DNA of 64,000 nt from Guadua angustifolia (taxonomy: Eukaryota; Streptophyta; Magnoliopsida; Poales; Poaceae). Each line of letters opens with the position of its first letter. Position 1 is the stretch's first letter. The notes beneath the pieces were generated by a model. That model was not told where the DNA came from. It worked only from the letters and a program-made list of their open reading frames with translations, and made no database searches. This document shows, piece by piece, positions 1 through 11,700 of this stretch. The stretch is from contig CM070508.1 in assembly GCA_036346375.1 (NCBI GenBank), positions 24,062,852-24,126,851 on the forward strand, given 5' to 3'. The position numbers and the translations under genes were made by a program.

Positions 1-129
1 TAGTGCTAGTGATGTTGAGAATGAATATGCTCTTGCAGCTAACCTTGCGAGATAATGAGAATGACCATGAGGCGGCGGCGATGATGAGAAAATTTTAGGG
101 ACCGCTGCCACGCAAGAATTATAGCACAA

Positions 130-815
130 TCATTGTGCAGCGAGTGTTGGCGCTCAAATGGAACAAGCGGACAAGCACTGCGCCATAATTTGTTTAGATG
201 TACCTCATCGTCAAGGGCTGTCGATGTCAGTGTCATAATTGATGGTGGGAGCTGCAATAACTTGGTGAGTTCAGATCTAGTGGAGAAGCTTTGCTTGCCC
301 TGCGTGCACACCCTCATCCCTACCATATTCAATGGTTCACTAATAGCGGTAAGGTGAAGGTAACACAAAGCTGCGAGAGTGCAATTTTCCATTGGAACAT
401 ACCATGATTTTGCTGATTTTGATGTAGTGCCTATGCAAGCATGTTCCCTTTTGTTAGGCCGTCCATGGGAATTTGATCTTGATGCAATTCATCACGGTAG
501 AAGTAACAAATACACTCTTATGCACAAGGGAAGAAAATCACTTTGCTTCCTATGACTCTGCTGAAATTGTGCAATGTGACAAAGAGAGTGAAAATGAGAG
601 AAAGGAGAGTCGCTAGAATCTGAAAATCAGCAAGTGGTTAAAATGTTTTCCCACCTAAGAAAGGCAAGAAAGAACCTAGTTCTAGGTCGAGGAATTAAAT
701 TGAAGGGTGGTGTTATGCTTGCTACAAAATGTGACTGGCTGAAATTAATGAGAATGATGCATCGTGCTATGCTTTGATATTCAAAGATGCTTTGTTTTCA
801 TTGGATGATATGCCA
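130..815 (+). pseudogene. pol: Decayed retropepsin and protease-RT spacer of CRM-type pol
   Basis: The sequence encodes, with frame changes, a retroviral-type aspartic protease that would cut the Gag-Pol polyprotein. The active-site stretch is visible near 238-258 as VIIDGGSCNNL, with DGG in place of the usual DSG/DTG, as in several plant gypsy families. Further conserved pieces appear in other frames: a QACSLLLGRPWEFD-like stretch (about 440-480) and LMHKGRK (about 518-538). Small indels break the frame several times, for example near 350 and 540. The spacer runs to about 815 (FSLDDMPDA) and then stops being recognisable because the RT region is deleted. Not functional. Confidence 0.65.
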
Positions 816-884
816 GATGCCGCCTCCTGCTTGTCACTAACCTTTTCTGCATTGCAAAGAGGGAAGAACATGGGACAAATATGT

Positions 885-1546
885 GATAAATGATGGATTT
901 GTGTTTAGAGCTAACGCCTATGCGTTCAGTTGGATCCGTTCGTTTTCTTTTGATCTGAGGAAGCTCATGGAGGAGGTTTGATGGGTCATTTTGGTGCCAA
1001 GAAGGCGGAGGCCGTGCTGTCCGCTCACTTCTTTTGGCGAAGATGAGGCGAGACATTGAGAGGCTTGTATTCATTGCACTACATGTCAAAAGGCTAAGTC
1101 ACGATTGAATCTACATGGTTTATATATGCCTCTTCCTGTTCCTAGTACTCCATGGGAGGATATATCTATGGACTTTGTTTTAGGGCGCCTAGGATCAAGA
1201 GGGAGGGATAGTATTTTTGTGGTGGTTGATAGATTTTCTAAGATGGCTCACTTTATTCCTTGTCATAAAAGCGGCGATGTTGTTAATATTGCTAACCTTT
1301 TCTTTCAAGAAATCGTTAAACTTGCATGGTATGCCTTCTACTATTGTTTAGGATCGTGATGCCAAGTTTGAGCCACTTTTGGAGAACTCTATGGAATAAA
1401 TTGGGGACCAAGCTTTGTTTTCAACAACATGTCATCCCCAAACCGGCAATGGCCAGAGGCGGTACACTCCACCACCAAGATTTGAAACCATTCATGGGAG
1501 AAGAAGATGAGCTTGAGTCGAGGGCGACTCCACTTCAGAGGGGAGG
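885..1546 (+). pseudogene. pol: Decayed integrase of the CRM-type element
   Basis: Integrase would insert the element cDNA into the chromosome. The zinc-finger part (about 890-1110) shows GLMGHFGAKK followed by a CTTCQKAK-like end. The core starts at about 1150 with the first catalytic aspartate in DISMDFVLG, followed by FVVVDRFSKMAHFIPC. The second aspartate region (DRDAKF) is preceded by an in-frame TAG at 1349-1351. After a QTDGQ-like remnant near 1450, about 200 residues are missing and the frame resumes at DLKPFMGEEDELES. The purine-rich tract before the LTR (about 1535-1547) is the likely polypurine tract. Clearly inactive. Confidence 0.75.
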
Positions 1547-1547
1547 A

Positions 1548-2669
1548 TGATGAAGACATCACTCCTATGCATCACATGAGACTTCTCCGGTTGTGATGCA
1601 AGGACCCATCACAAAACACGAGCACGGAAATTGAATCAACAGGTGAGCTTGTTCCTAAGTGCCGTGTATATACTTGTGAGGATGGTATGCTACCTAATGA
1701 TATTATTGATTATATCGTGCTTAGGAACTTTGGAGAGGATCATGAAGGCCTTGGGAACCAGCAAGAGCAGGGAGGGAGGCAAGGAAGGCGTCCAAGTCAA
1801 GTTGGAGTCCCAATTCATCTCGGAGTCAGGTCCCAATTCAACTCGGAGTCGACTACCTCGGCCACGAGGAGGCAGTGTTCACTAAAATCGTCGCCCAGGC
1901 CACAAACGGACTCCGATTTCAATGATCCACATATGTATCGAAATCTAAGGAGACAACCTTTCCAATGGCACCAGTTTCAGGTCAATTTGACTTTGGAGTC
2001 AACAATAATATGCAAAACAATCCAGAACACTTTTTCAGTCCAAGTTCGAGTCCAGTTCGGCCTCAGCAACAACACTGAATTTAAAGTGCCATAACTTTTG
2101 ATTCCGGAGGGTTCTGGAGACCCATGAGTACACATTTGAAAGATCTCGGAGTCTACTTTCCAAAGGATCCAGTGTCACCTCAAAATTCCTTCATATGCAT
2201 CTGAAATCTGCCAAAAACCAAACATTAGTTTTTCAGTCCGAGTCAAACTCTAGTCAAAGTTGGCTTGGTGTTTTCAATTTGAGTTGTATTAGATCTCCAA
2301 TGCTATGGACGACCCCCTCCTGCTCCCCTAGTATAAATAACCACCCAAACCCTCATCTAGGATTTGGGTTTTGCTTAGATCAATCTTTGTCTTTGAGCAG
2401 TGTCGCCGTTCATCGGTTTGTGGAACCCCTTCGTGTGCTTAATATAATTCGCAATTTCAGATTGCTTCTTCTCGTTCTTGCTTGTGTTCTCGATTAGCAT
2501 GCAGGGATAAGCCTTCTTGGCGAGGTCAGCGTGTTTGTGCAAGGTTGATAACCATGAACCGTGGTGTAGCGATTCTTTGAGTTCGGATCGGTTACGATCG
2601 GGCGGATCGTCAACGTCGAGTCTCCACCAATTGACTTACCTCTACAGCCGGAAGATCAGACCCGTCGCA
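1548..2669 (+). repeat. 3' LTR of the CRM-type element
   Basis: The LTR begins TGATGAAGACATC directly after a purine-rich tract and ends near CCGTCGCA, about 1.12 kb later. The first 300 bp still encode a tail in the polyprotein style (QVSLFL..., then MLPNDIIDYIVLRNFGEDHEG), as expected if pol extends into the LTR. A TATAAATAA box lies at 2332-2340. The right edge is set where the gag sequence of the underlying Tat element resumes. The partner target duplication lies outside the window, so the exact last base is uncertain by a few bases. Confidence 0.65.
2332..2340 (+). promoter_or_regulatory. TATA box in CRM-type LTR
   Basis: TATAAATAA in a C-rich context (CCCTAGTATAAATAACC) about 780 bp into the LTR. 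Position and context fit the U3/R border of a plant LTR promoter. No expression can be inferred. Confidence 0.55.
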
Positions 2670-2828
2670 TCACCTGACCTCCTCATTTTGGGCGTGTTTG
2701 GTGGCGATGTCCAGGAGCTCCTTGGTGGTCCTGGACTTGGCGTAGCCCAGCTTGTCGACCAGAGCTTTGGAGATGGTGCCATAGATGAACGCCCCGACGA
2801 CGTCGGCGTCGCAGATGTCGGGGAGCTC
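2670..2828 (-). pseudogene. gag: Host Tat-element gag, downstream exon-like piece
   Basis: On the - strand this reads without a stop as capsid-like Gag: DADVVGAFIYGTISKALVDK, then TKELLDIATKHAQNEEV. It is the direct continuation of the gag piece that ends at 47623. Joining across the AGCTC duplication gives QQCNEL followed by PDICDADVV in one frame. The same motifs are recognisable in the Tat element at 17900-18050. The piece is bounded on the left by the CRM-type LTR and on the right by element A, so two independent insertions landed 159 bp apart in this gag. Inference: the rest of this element's pol lies left of the window. Confidence 0.8.
2824..2828. other. Target site duplication AGCTC (left) of element A
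   Basis: AGCTC directly precedes the LTR start at 2829 and is repeated directly after the LTR end at 47623-47627. A 5 bp duplication is normal for Ty3/gypsy integration. Removing one copy and the insert restores the host gag frame, which proves the 44.8 kb boundary. Confidence 0.9.
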
Positions 2829-4850
2829 TGTCGTGCCCCGAATTTGAGAATCTGGACACTCTATGTATTCTGCACTAGTCCAGGATCGCGCTAGTGCACA
2901 CAGGCTAAACTGGGTTTAAAGTACCAATAACATGCACAGCGGAATAATATTAAAGTACTTGAAACATGTATATAAACGAGTGTACGACCTTATGGTCATC
3001 CTTACATTAGTATGCCACGCAGGGCTTACAATAATCAAAGTAACAAAAGTTCAACAGTGGAAAAATGTTTTACTGGTTGTTTTGCTTTTTGCATCAATGT
3101 TTTAAACTATTATTTATTTAGAGTGAAAGCATCAAAACCATATAACCATTATATGTCTCAAGTTGTTTTTCACATGATTTTGGACACTCAGTCCCTAATC
3201 AATATTCATCATTATCTTTGGCACTCAGCCTTCCACCCCATTTTATTTTCAAACACTACCCCTTGACTGTAATCCCCGAGCATTGTCGATCTTGTGGACT
3301 CGTCTATTGAGCAGTTTGACACTCTGCGAGGAGGTTGTACACTTTACCCACAAGATATAGTAGCACACCACCAAGGTGATTACTTAGTAACAAAGCTTTT
3401 GAGAGACTTCTATCTTAGCCTAAGAACCTCTACGTGTTGCCTTCACTATCACTTCCCTCACTTTCGAGCGAAGTATAGGGCCAAACAAACACCATTGGAT
3501 AAGGTACCAAGCGGAAATGCAGACACGCTCCCGTCTGATTACCAGGTGTAGCTTACCGTGAGTATCAAGGTAAGACATCAGAATCCTACTAAACTAGGTC
3601 TTCCCATTCAGACATGTGGTTGTATGAGAGACTCAGGTCAAAGGTAAGGTCCTTAACTGACCAAGGCAAGACATCCTTCTCTCAAAATTTGGCACACAAC
3701 CCTCACAACACTCAACCCCCCCCAATTGCCACATAGGCCCACCTGGCACAAAGCCTCGGTCCACTTGCCCCAGTCTAAATCAATTCCACCCCAAGTTATT
3801 AACTGTGCAACACATGCCCGTAATCATCATTCATGTAGAACCACACAGGTCTCTACATTCCAACATCATTACCAACAATGTTCCACCTTTTATCGAAAAG
3901 CATTCACTATTTCTTTAGTTAGTATTGCTTTTGTAATCCAACAAAATTGTTCACGTTATAAGCATGGCTAAGCAACTATTCATGGTCTAGCCTCTCGTGT
4001 CGGCACAGTATTATCAACCAACTAATATTACTAAACTTAAGTTATCAAAGGAATTATGGCATACAAATATTATTAACAAGGTGGCAATAACAATTAGGTT
4101 GATTTAGCTAATTCACCCAAAGTATCTAAATCAATTTTTAGTTGAATTAGCATGCATAGTTTGAAACAAAAATACATTTGAAAACTTAGGATCGAAATGG
4201 TCAAAGCACAACTTAACTTCGAAAAGCTGCTGGTCCTGATCCGGAGTCGAGTCTTGTGCTGGAAATTCACCCTCGTAACTCTCCGGCAGATCAACGTCTA
4301 ATTAAAATAATTATACACACAATAAATATATATTACAGAGATCAAACTCAACTCTAAAAATTCCACAAAATTCACCAATAAATAGATCTTGATTTTACAA
4401 ATTTTTAAAAATTAGAATCACTCAAATCGGAGTTAAAACGCAAAAGTTATAGCCATTTGAAGTTTTAAAATAAATCAAAAAGAATAAGCCGAATTTCTTT
4501 ATTTATTTTTATACGAAAAATTCCGGAATTATGACTTCAGCATAACTAATTATGACGTCAGCACCGAAAACATTTTCGACCAAAATAAATATATATTTTT
4601 ATTTAAAAATTATTTATAGCGTCGACATAGCGTCACTTCTTGGCGTCATCATCTCTTGTGCGATATTGTCAAGTGGGCCCCCGATGGCGTCATCCTCGGA
4701 ACCGTGGCATGATCTCGCCGTGACACATGTCAGCGAACTATCAGCATGAGCTCGATTTAATCTTGTCGTCCGATTGAAAATGGGGCCACGATTGACTCAA
4801 CGATTAGGTTCCTCTTGACCTGATCAACGTCGCCAAGATTGATGCGCTTG

Positions 4851-5529
4851 TGTTTGCACCAAATTTGGCGGTCGATGTCATAAAATCGGTTTTAGTAAGG
4901 GATATATCGGTTATAGCAAGTTGATGCGATTTAGGATTGGAAGGACTCGATCCCAAAATCGAGGTCCAATCTGAGCGAGATAGGAGATTGAGAAGAATCT
5001 GATCGGGCTTTACATGGTAAGAGAGATTGAGGCCGTCTGGTGATTGAGAAACCGAGAAGGACGCGTTAGGACCGAGTGCTATATAAGAGGTCGAGCGAGA
5101 GGAAAAAAGCATGAGACCAACCCACAAGTTTACACATTACTTTTACCTTCTACATTAGGTTTAGATTAGAACAATCCCTCTTCAAGTCTTGTACTCAAGT
5201 CTTGTCGATCTTCGTCGAATATCTGAGTTGCGCATCGCGGTTATTGTTCTTCATTGACTCCTATCGAGTCGATTTGCTCTTTTTCTTTGCATCGCCTTCT
5301 CGAGTTTATCGCCTTTTACCCTTCGACTAGCCTTCATCGGTGGTTGCTACCCTTCGTTCATCGACTTGTAGCCCGATCGATCTAAACCGACCGGCACTTT
5401 AGTGCGGCCTTAAGATTCACGTTCCCCTTGTCGATTGTTCGAGTCAAATCGTAGCGCTCGCGCAAAAGCCCGGAACGGTGTTACGTCGGGTGTGTTGCGA
5501 TCAAAAACCCTCGCCATGTTTTGGTGTCA
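4851..5529 (+). repeat. Solo LTR of another retrotransposon
   Basis: About 680 bp with TG...CA ends (TGTTTGCACC ... TTGGTGTCA) interrupt element A's LTR. The flanks are GCGCTTG on the left and GCGACTTG on the right, so the target duplication is imperfect by one base. The uninterrupted right LTR reads GTGCGCTTGCCACGCG at this point. A TATATAAGAG box at about 5081-5090 and T-rich downstream sequence set the orientation as +. No coding sequence is present, so it is a recombination-derived solo LTR. Family not recognised. Confidence 0.7.
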
Positions 5530-5559
5530 GCGACTTGCCGCAGCGTCTCAATATGAGCG

Positions 5560-6442
5560 TGTCGGTGTTTGAAGCAAGCAAAAGTAAATTTGTAGGTCTA
5601 GAGAGACTCTGGCGCTCCGCTCCTTGAATGGTTAGGCCGAAAGAAAGGGGGTCCAAGATTTATACTAGTTAGGCGAAGCGTCCCTACTCTAGTTAGTGAG
5701 GTGGTGGGTGTTATTGATTACGGTGTATCAGCGTGCAGTGTTCAAGCGAGGTTGAGCTCAGGCTCAGGCGCCTCGTGCTGAGGTCGCCAGGGAATGGCAA
5801 GTGTGATTCGGGAGTGCTATGTTCAAATGCCTACCGGTGCAGCTCAGAAGAGCCATGCCTCCCCTTATATAGCACTTTGGGGGAGGCGGAGTTCTGTGAG
5901 GTTACAGGGAGTGTGTAAAGGGAAAAAAATGGATGGGGCTCCTCGCCTGCGAGAGTCCGGTCTTTTGCCTCGGTGTGCAGTTCTGGACTCGACCTTTGTG
6001 GTGGCCGCCGTCCGTGTTCGGTTGGTGGAAGCGCTTGCGGCGGCTCGGTCCGTTCCTCGGGAAGCAGCGTACTGCTCTCTGCTTGATGTCAGTCTTGTCG
6101 AAGCGTCGACCTTGGGAACAGTCTTGGGAAGGTCGTAGCATCCGTCCCTTTCGTCGTGACGAACTGCCGCATCAACCGATTTAGGTGACAGCGAAGGCGG
6201 TTCGGCGATTTGGCGTCGCTTCTTAGTGAAGATGATCGAGGCTTGTTCGGGGTTGCCGATCGGTCAGGCCATTGGTCGAGACCAACCCTAAATCGTCGTT
6301 CCGTAGTTAGGTAGGGCGGCAGTCTGTGGCCTTAGTCGAGCGTCGCGGGCCTCCGGCGAGCTTCTTGTTTGAGGCTCGGTAGCGGTGGCGGCCCATATCT
6401 TCTCTGGGCGGCGAGGATACCTATGCCACAGGTGATTCGTCA
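5560..6442 (-). repeat. 3' LTR of the Tat-lineage element
   Basis: 883 bp, starting TGTCGGTGTTTG and ending GTGATTCGTCA. It matches the copy at 19478-20373 through shared blocks such as AGTAAATTTGTAGGTCTAGA. A - strand TATA box (TATATAAGGGG) lies around 5870-5880, leaving about 560 bp of U3 and 310 bp of R-U5. Confidence 0.85.
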
Positions 6443-6443
6443 A

Positions 6444-6900
6444 TAACCCGAGCCGGCGGATCGGAGGCGGTCGAGGTTCTATTCAGCGGATCTGGTCGAG
6501 CATCTTTGCTTTGATATGGCGGGATCTCGTGCCATAGGGTGATCGTGGTTCTGCGATTCTGGTGCCGGTCGGTCGGGTTTGGTCGATTTGCCGGGTGCGT
6601 CTTGGCGCTATCCGGTGGATGGAACCCGAGCCCCGGCGGATTGGAGAGCGGTCGAGGTTTACCTTTCGTCTTGAGCGACTCGGTTGGTGGACTCGAGCTC
6701 TGGTCAAAAGTCGCCTAAAGTACACCAAAGTGCATCGGTTGACGGAGGTGACCTCCTCGATTCTTGGTGTCCGACCAAAGCGGGTTGGTGGCCAATGCAG
6801 GTGCTTGTATGGCGCTCCGATCAGATGGAAACCCGAGCCCCTGGCGAGTCGAGTGAAGCGATCGGGGGTTTACCGATGTGGGCGTCCATTTTGCGTCGTG
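6444..6900. repeat. Diverged tandem repeat next to the 3' LTR
   Basis: The phrase AACCCGAGC(CCC)GGCGGAT...CGGTCGAGGTTT recurs at 6444, 6623 and 6830, giving units of about 180-210 bp with an imperfect spacer. It lies directly inside the 3' LTR of the Tat element. Tandem repeats in the 3' untranslated region of Tat elements are an established feature of this lineage. Confidence 0.6.
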
Positions 6901-7731
6901 ATCGATGTTCTGCAAGGTCGCGTTCGCGCGAAAATAGATAAAGGTGCGTCCCATGCTTTAGTTGGCGAGGTGGTGGCGGCGTTTCCACGAATCGCCCGTC
7001 GCGGTGTGGGACCTAGGGGTGAGCTAGCGGCGTTGCCATGCGTTGGCTTGAATGCGTGCTTTCGTCAGCGGTGATAAGCGGGTTTGTCGAGTGGGCCTGG
7101 TGGCTTCGAAAGGAGAACCGTTTCGGCGGGCGTTATCCGTTCGCAGGCGTCGAACCCTCACGGGCCGACCCATGAGAACCTTTTTACTCGATCCGTGTCG
7201 GACCCAGGTCATCCGCCCGACTGGGCTGGCTGGCTACCACCGTCGGCGGAGACTCCGTAGGTGAGTGTGAAGTATGGTCTCAAACACGATTAGAGGTGAT
7301 TGGGTGCGTCCATGGAGCCAACTAGAAACCTTGGGAGCTCACCTTATCCTCGTCCCTACGCTCGATTTTCGCTCGAGGCGGTGTGTGCATCCGCTTGGTG
7401 GGTGGGCGTTGAACCCACAACACTTAGTCGAGCCCGAGCATAAGTTGGTGAGCCTTTTCGTGGCCAGGACCGTGCGACCTTGGCGTGTTTTTCTTCAGCC
7501 ATGGCGGCTCTTCAAGGATTTGGGAGCGAGGCTCGAGGCCGTGCGCTACTACCCGATGTGAGGCCTTCTCGCCTATTGCTGGCACATCTGTCGGGGAATG
7601 CTTGAAGCGATCAAGAATCGGCGTCATCCAGATTGAGCGTCGCGATGGTCGAGAAGCGAAAGCGCACCGTTTCTCTTAGCGATATCGTCTGTTCGGTTGG
7701 CGCTTTGTCCGGCCGATGGGCGTTCGCTTCT

Positions 7732-7740
7732 TATAAAAAG
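7732..7740 (+). promoter_or_regulatory. TATA box of the antisense gene inside the Tat element
   Basis: TATAAAAAG on the + strand, opposite to the element. It is followed by a short leader rich in TTCTTC and GAAAGAAA, a first ATG at about 7882, and then the PF04195-like reading frame. Layout fits an independent promoter. No direct evidence of transcription. Confidence 0.5.
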
Positions 7741-7879
7741 GGGAACCACCGGTCGGATTCCTCCGTGTTGTCTGTTCTTCTTCTGCGAAAGAAAGAAAAG
7801 GCGAGGCGGCGTGAGAAACCAAACCTAGGAGAGGATTCATCGCCTCGGCCCTTTTCACTCGTCGGTCCTACACTTCCGG

Positions 7880-10370
7880 AGATGGCGTGGCGGAGTGCTC
7901 GCTCTCGATGCTTGTGTTAGCTTTGGCGAAAAGCGATTCCTTACGGCGTATCTCGGTGGAGGTGCAAGCAGGCAGCGGCTCCGGGCAGCGACAGCGAGAT
8001 CATCGTATCCGCGTCCTTCTTGGCGCGGGTTCGGCCTCCCCTCCACTCATTTGTTCGCGGGCTTCTTCACTTTTACAAGGTGGGCGCACCATCTGAATCC
8101 TCGGCGTCTTTGCATCGCGATCTTCATCCGCGGCCTGTCTTGAGGCCTTTCTGGGGATCGAGCCCCATTGGAGCTTTCTTTGGAGGTATTTTTTCCATAT
8201 CTCGCGTATTGAAGGAAGAGAAGTCGGTGAGCGCCTTTATTAGGCGCCCGATCGTAGCGCCGCCATCGACTTTGGTCTAGCAGGCGTCGGATTATCGACA
8301 TGAAGCTGCCCACATCGAGCAGGATGGCACTCCGAATGGTTCTATATTGAACGCTTGAGGAGACAAGCGCCCGGCCTTCACGAGGAAGCGACTGGCGATG
8401 CTGAATGGCAAACGACGTGAGCCTTGAAGGAAGAGGAAGATCACGAGGTGATCCTCGGCGACTTGCGGATCTGAAGAGCAAAACTGACGGGTGTGTTGTC
8501 GTCCGATCGCGTTCATGGCGAGCAGCGTACAACCCCTCATGGACAGAGCCTCACCGAAGTTCGAGTATGTGGGAACATCGACCCCATGAGGATGGGCGTT
8601 CGGACCTCCCTCGTCGGAGTAGAGGCTCGGGTGACAGTTGTCCACAGTCATGAGGGCCCACGGTGGCGGTGGCGGCGCTCAAAGAGCCCTTCTCGTGAAG
8701 AACCCCCAAATTTGGTAGTGGGTGGCTCCTACCTTTCCTGCGTCCTTGTCTTAATCCCTTGCGCTTTGACCGAATAGAGTTCCCACCCCTTCGGGGCCTA
8801 CTTGGAGCATCCTCCGGGCGTGGCTCTTAGGGAGAAGGAGATGAGGCCCGTAAAAGGCAGTGCGAGTCGCTTCGGAAGCCTTGAGGAAGCAGGGAGGAAG
8901 GAGAAAAGGAAGACTTCGCTTAGCGATGGCGCAGCCTTGTGGAGGAGTGTCGAGTCGACCGCCCTCTCCTCGATCGTGTGTAGGGGTCATCTTCGATGTG
9001 TGAAGATCCGGAGATGAACCCATTGAGCGTCTGATTTACATCGTCGGCGGCGATCTCTTGGAGGCGTTAATCTGGAAGTCACCGTTCTGGCGCCCCAAGC
9101 AAGAACACCTCAATGGAGGTGCCCGAAGAGAGATGGCTCTCCTTCGCCGAAGAGACCGTGAAGAAGGCCGGTTGATTCGGCGACACCGCTCGATCACGGT
9201 TAGTTTTGTTTCTTTTGTCATATGCCGGTTTATTTAAGCCTTTGCCGATCGGCCGTGCTCTTAGGGATGTCGCGGGGAGACTGACGGAGGTGGTGGAATT
9301 GCCGTCGAGGCGAAGTTGAGGGATCGCCATCGGGCGGACAAATGGCGGAGCGCGTGGCGTTAATCGTGCCGCGATGGTGACCTAACGGCGATTCTTGATG
9401 ATTGTCTGCGGAATCGGCAAGTGGAGTCGACCGCCATAAGCGAAGCGGCCGTCGGCTTTCGCGGCTGAGATCGAGGCCGATGATGGTGGAACAAACCTTG
9501 CGCCACCGATCATTGAAAATCTTGCCGATCACAACCTTTGAAGACCTTGCGCCATAAATCATAGAGGCGGCTAGGAGAAATGGCGGCGGTGGCGATGATC
9601 GCCGGTGCCGTCGGTGGTGTCGGAAGGAATCCTTCGTCGGTGCGGGCTGCGGGGCGACCACGAGGACCTTGATGCGCCGCCGTCCATCTTAGTCTGGCGA
9701 GCGATGACCCACTGGCGAGACATCGTTCTCATTTGGATGATGAGCGGAGCTTGGGGAGTGGGAATCCTGCGGGAGGGCTCCCGGTGAGCCAAAAGCCGAG
9801 ATGGAGAAGATCGGCGAGCTGGTCGGCTCCTCGAGTCCTCGGCAAGAGTCTTGGGCCTTAAATCACGGAGGGGTTGACCCGGCCGGCGTGGTAAGTTCGT
9901 TCAAAATTTCCTGCCTTTTGAATTCGTTGGGTCTCGTAGTGATGTGTCAGTTGGTTCTGGCTTATCTGCAGGAGGCCTTCGAGAGAATAGTCAGGGTTCC
10001 TCCGTGCTGCTGCAACCCGTGGGGACGGCAGTGAGAAAGAATCGCGACCAAGCGGAGCTCCATGCATGAGGCTCGGGAAGCCCTTGCCAGTCGTGGCGGA
10101 GAAGCCACTGCGTCGATGAATGAGATAATGATACCTTGGAGGAGGCCTGCCCGGTCAGGTCGAATCCTGAGGCGAAGTGTCAGGTGGAGTCCCTCTGGCG
10201 AGAGGCCAGCGGTGCCAAGTTGTTCTTCTTGGTGGAGCGGCCAGCGAAAAAGCTTCGAGGAGGATGCTCGGGCCAAGCTCACGCCATGGTGAGTCGTCGG
10301 TAGGTAAGATGTTGTTACTCGAGGTTGACTTAGGATGTGCCATCATCGAGTCGCTTATTAACTTCGCCCG
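7880..10370 (+). pseudogene. Antisense extra ORF of the Tat element, PF04195-like domain ('putative gypsy type transposon')
   Basis: Recognisable protein is spread over all three + frames. From about 8020 GFGLPS, then GLLHFYKVGA, HHLNP (about 8085), IAIFI (about 8115), EAFLGIEPHWS (frame 3, 8142-8174), and after a gap WHSEWFYIE (8325-8351). The order matches the plant PF04195 family: a GFG-P segment, an LLHFY segment, a HHLNPN segment, a CEAFLGIEPH segment, and a GW..EWFY segment. Downstream sequence to about 10370 is plausibly its C-terminal part but is too broken to read. Known: Tat elements such as maize Grande carry an extra ORF in reverse orientation here. Function unknown. Frameshifts make this copy dead. 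Confidence 0.65.
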
Positions 10371-11160
10371 ATCTTGAGTTCTGCGGAAGATTAATTGAGA
10401 TTCTTGGCCTTGCGATTAGCGGTGGAAGGCGTGTATGTGATCCGCAATGACGAAGCTTTCGGTCGGCGCGAGGAGCGGCGAAGCGGCGGGCGAGCTGAGT
10501 ACGCGAAGTTAGCGACCTTGGGAGGTAGGTAGGACGTCTGCAACCGATTACATTTCGGGGGCTGTGCGGTGCACAAGTTTGCTTCGGCGAAGGTTAGCTC
10601 GTGTCGCGAACCGTCGAAGTCGGTGAAGAGCGAGTGCTGCCACAGGGCCACTTACTGCTTTCGTTAACGCCATCTCCTTCTACAATGGTATTAACTGGAC
10701 AACGTTAAGCGGCCGGTCGCCGGAGCCGGACCGGCGGGAGGTCCATAAACCCAGGCGCTCAAAGCCGAGGCCCCATGCGGTGATCGCTGATCCGGATATC
10801 GCCTGAGGCGTCCTCCGCAGGGGATTCTGAATAATGTTAGACATTATTATTTTTGCAAAATGTAAAGAACTTCGATATGTAGCAGATCCGGGTTCGTTTT
10901 TGTGTTGATGTCGAGAGTTTGAGTTGTTCGCCGTGTTCGAAACTTAGTATACAAAACGCTCCGCCAGCGTTCGGTAAGCAATAGCCACAGAGCACGTAAG
11001 GGGTTTTTAAGGCGTGGCGTATTCGACTTTCGAAGGGAAGCCTTGAAGGAAGTGCTTGAACCACTGGTCGAAAATCTATTCATGTTTCATGCGGGAGGTG
11101 GCTCCAGTGACGTAACCGCTGCAGGTAACCCTTGCTTGTAGTGCTACTCCAAACCGATTG
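10371..11160. other. Tat-element 3' region without readable gene
   Basis: GC-rich retroelement sequence between the antisense gene and the 11.2 kb tandem array. No open frame or motif that I can support on either strand. Confidence 0.5.
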
Positions 11161-11179
11161 GTAGTGGGCGCGTGGCGGC

Positions 11180-11700
11180 GCTTGGGTCAGACGGGCTACA
11201 GCTAGGAAGTCAGTGGTGATCGGTCGGGTGACCCGTATGAACATGAATGACGTTGGGAAACAAAAGCATTCATTCACATCTTTGAGCAAGAGGGGCGCCC
11301 GGCCGGCTTGTGGCTCGCGCCCTTCGGGTTGCCATAAGGTGCCACTTTGGCAACCGTGGCCATTGACTGGGCGCATGGCTTAGGTCAGACGGAGTTACCC
11401 TTACCACTTCAGGAAGCCAAGTGGTCAGTTGGATCGCTGACCCGTATGAATGTGAATGACATTGGGAAACAAAAGCATTCATTCACATCTTTGAGCAAGA
11501 GACGCCCCGACTGACTTGTGGCTCGCGCCTGCAGGTATGCCATACATAAGCGCCACTTTTGGCAAACCGTGGCCATTGAGGCAGCAGGCCTGTAGGCTCC
11601 TTGACGCTGAAGACGGAGTTACCCATACCGCTAAAGAGAAGCCAAGTGGTCGATCGGATCGTGCGACCGTATGAATGTGAATGACCACACTCCACAGCCC
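11180..11700. repeat. Tandem array, about 2.3 units of 210-226 bp
   Basis: ACCCGTATGAA..TGAATGAC recurs at 11231, 11440 and about 11666. Between copies the same order is kept: AAGCATTCATTCACATCTTT, GAGCAAGAG, TGTGGCTCGCGCC, CCGTGGCCATTGA, then ACGGAGTTACCC and GCCAAGTGGTC. Spacing is about 209 and 226 bp. It lies in the 3' region of the Tat element, a place known to seed satellites in plants. Confidence 0.8.

Larger units (their letters stand above)
1..2669 (+). mobile_element. 3' part of a CRM-type (centromeric) Ty3/gypsy element, internally deleted
   Basis: Seen: protease-like, integrase-like and LTR sequence follow each other on the + strand. The 5' part lies left of the window. Between about 815 and 885 the sequence jumps from the protease-RT spacer straight to the integrase zinc finger, so RT and RNase H are gone. 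A second deletion near 1450 joins the integrase core to its C-terminal tail. Known: an LTR starting TGATGAAGACATC with a polyprotein tail running into it is, as I recall, a trait of CRM/CRR elements. Inference: a dead CRM-clade copy inserted in the gag of the Tat element seen at 2670-2828. A related chromovirus cannot be excluded. Confidence 0.7.

Noticed and set aside
6562..7074. 170-codon + frame
   Set aside because: It overlaps the diverged tandem repeat next to the Tat 3' LTR. No domain, and the composition is that of the DNA background.
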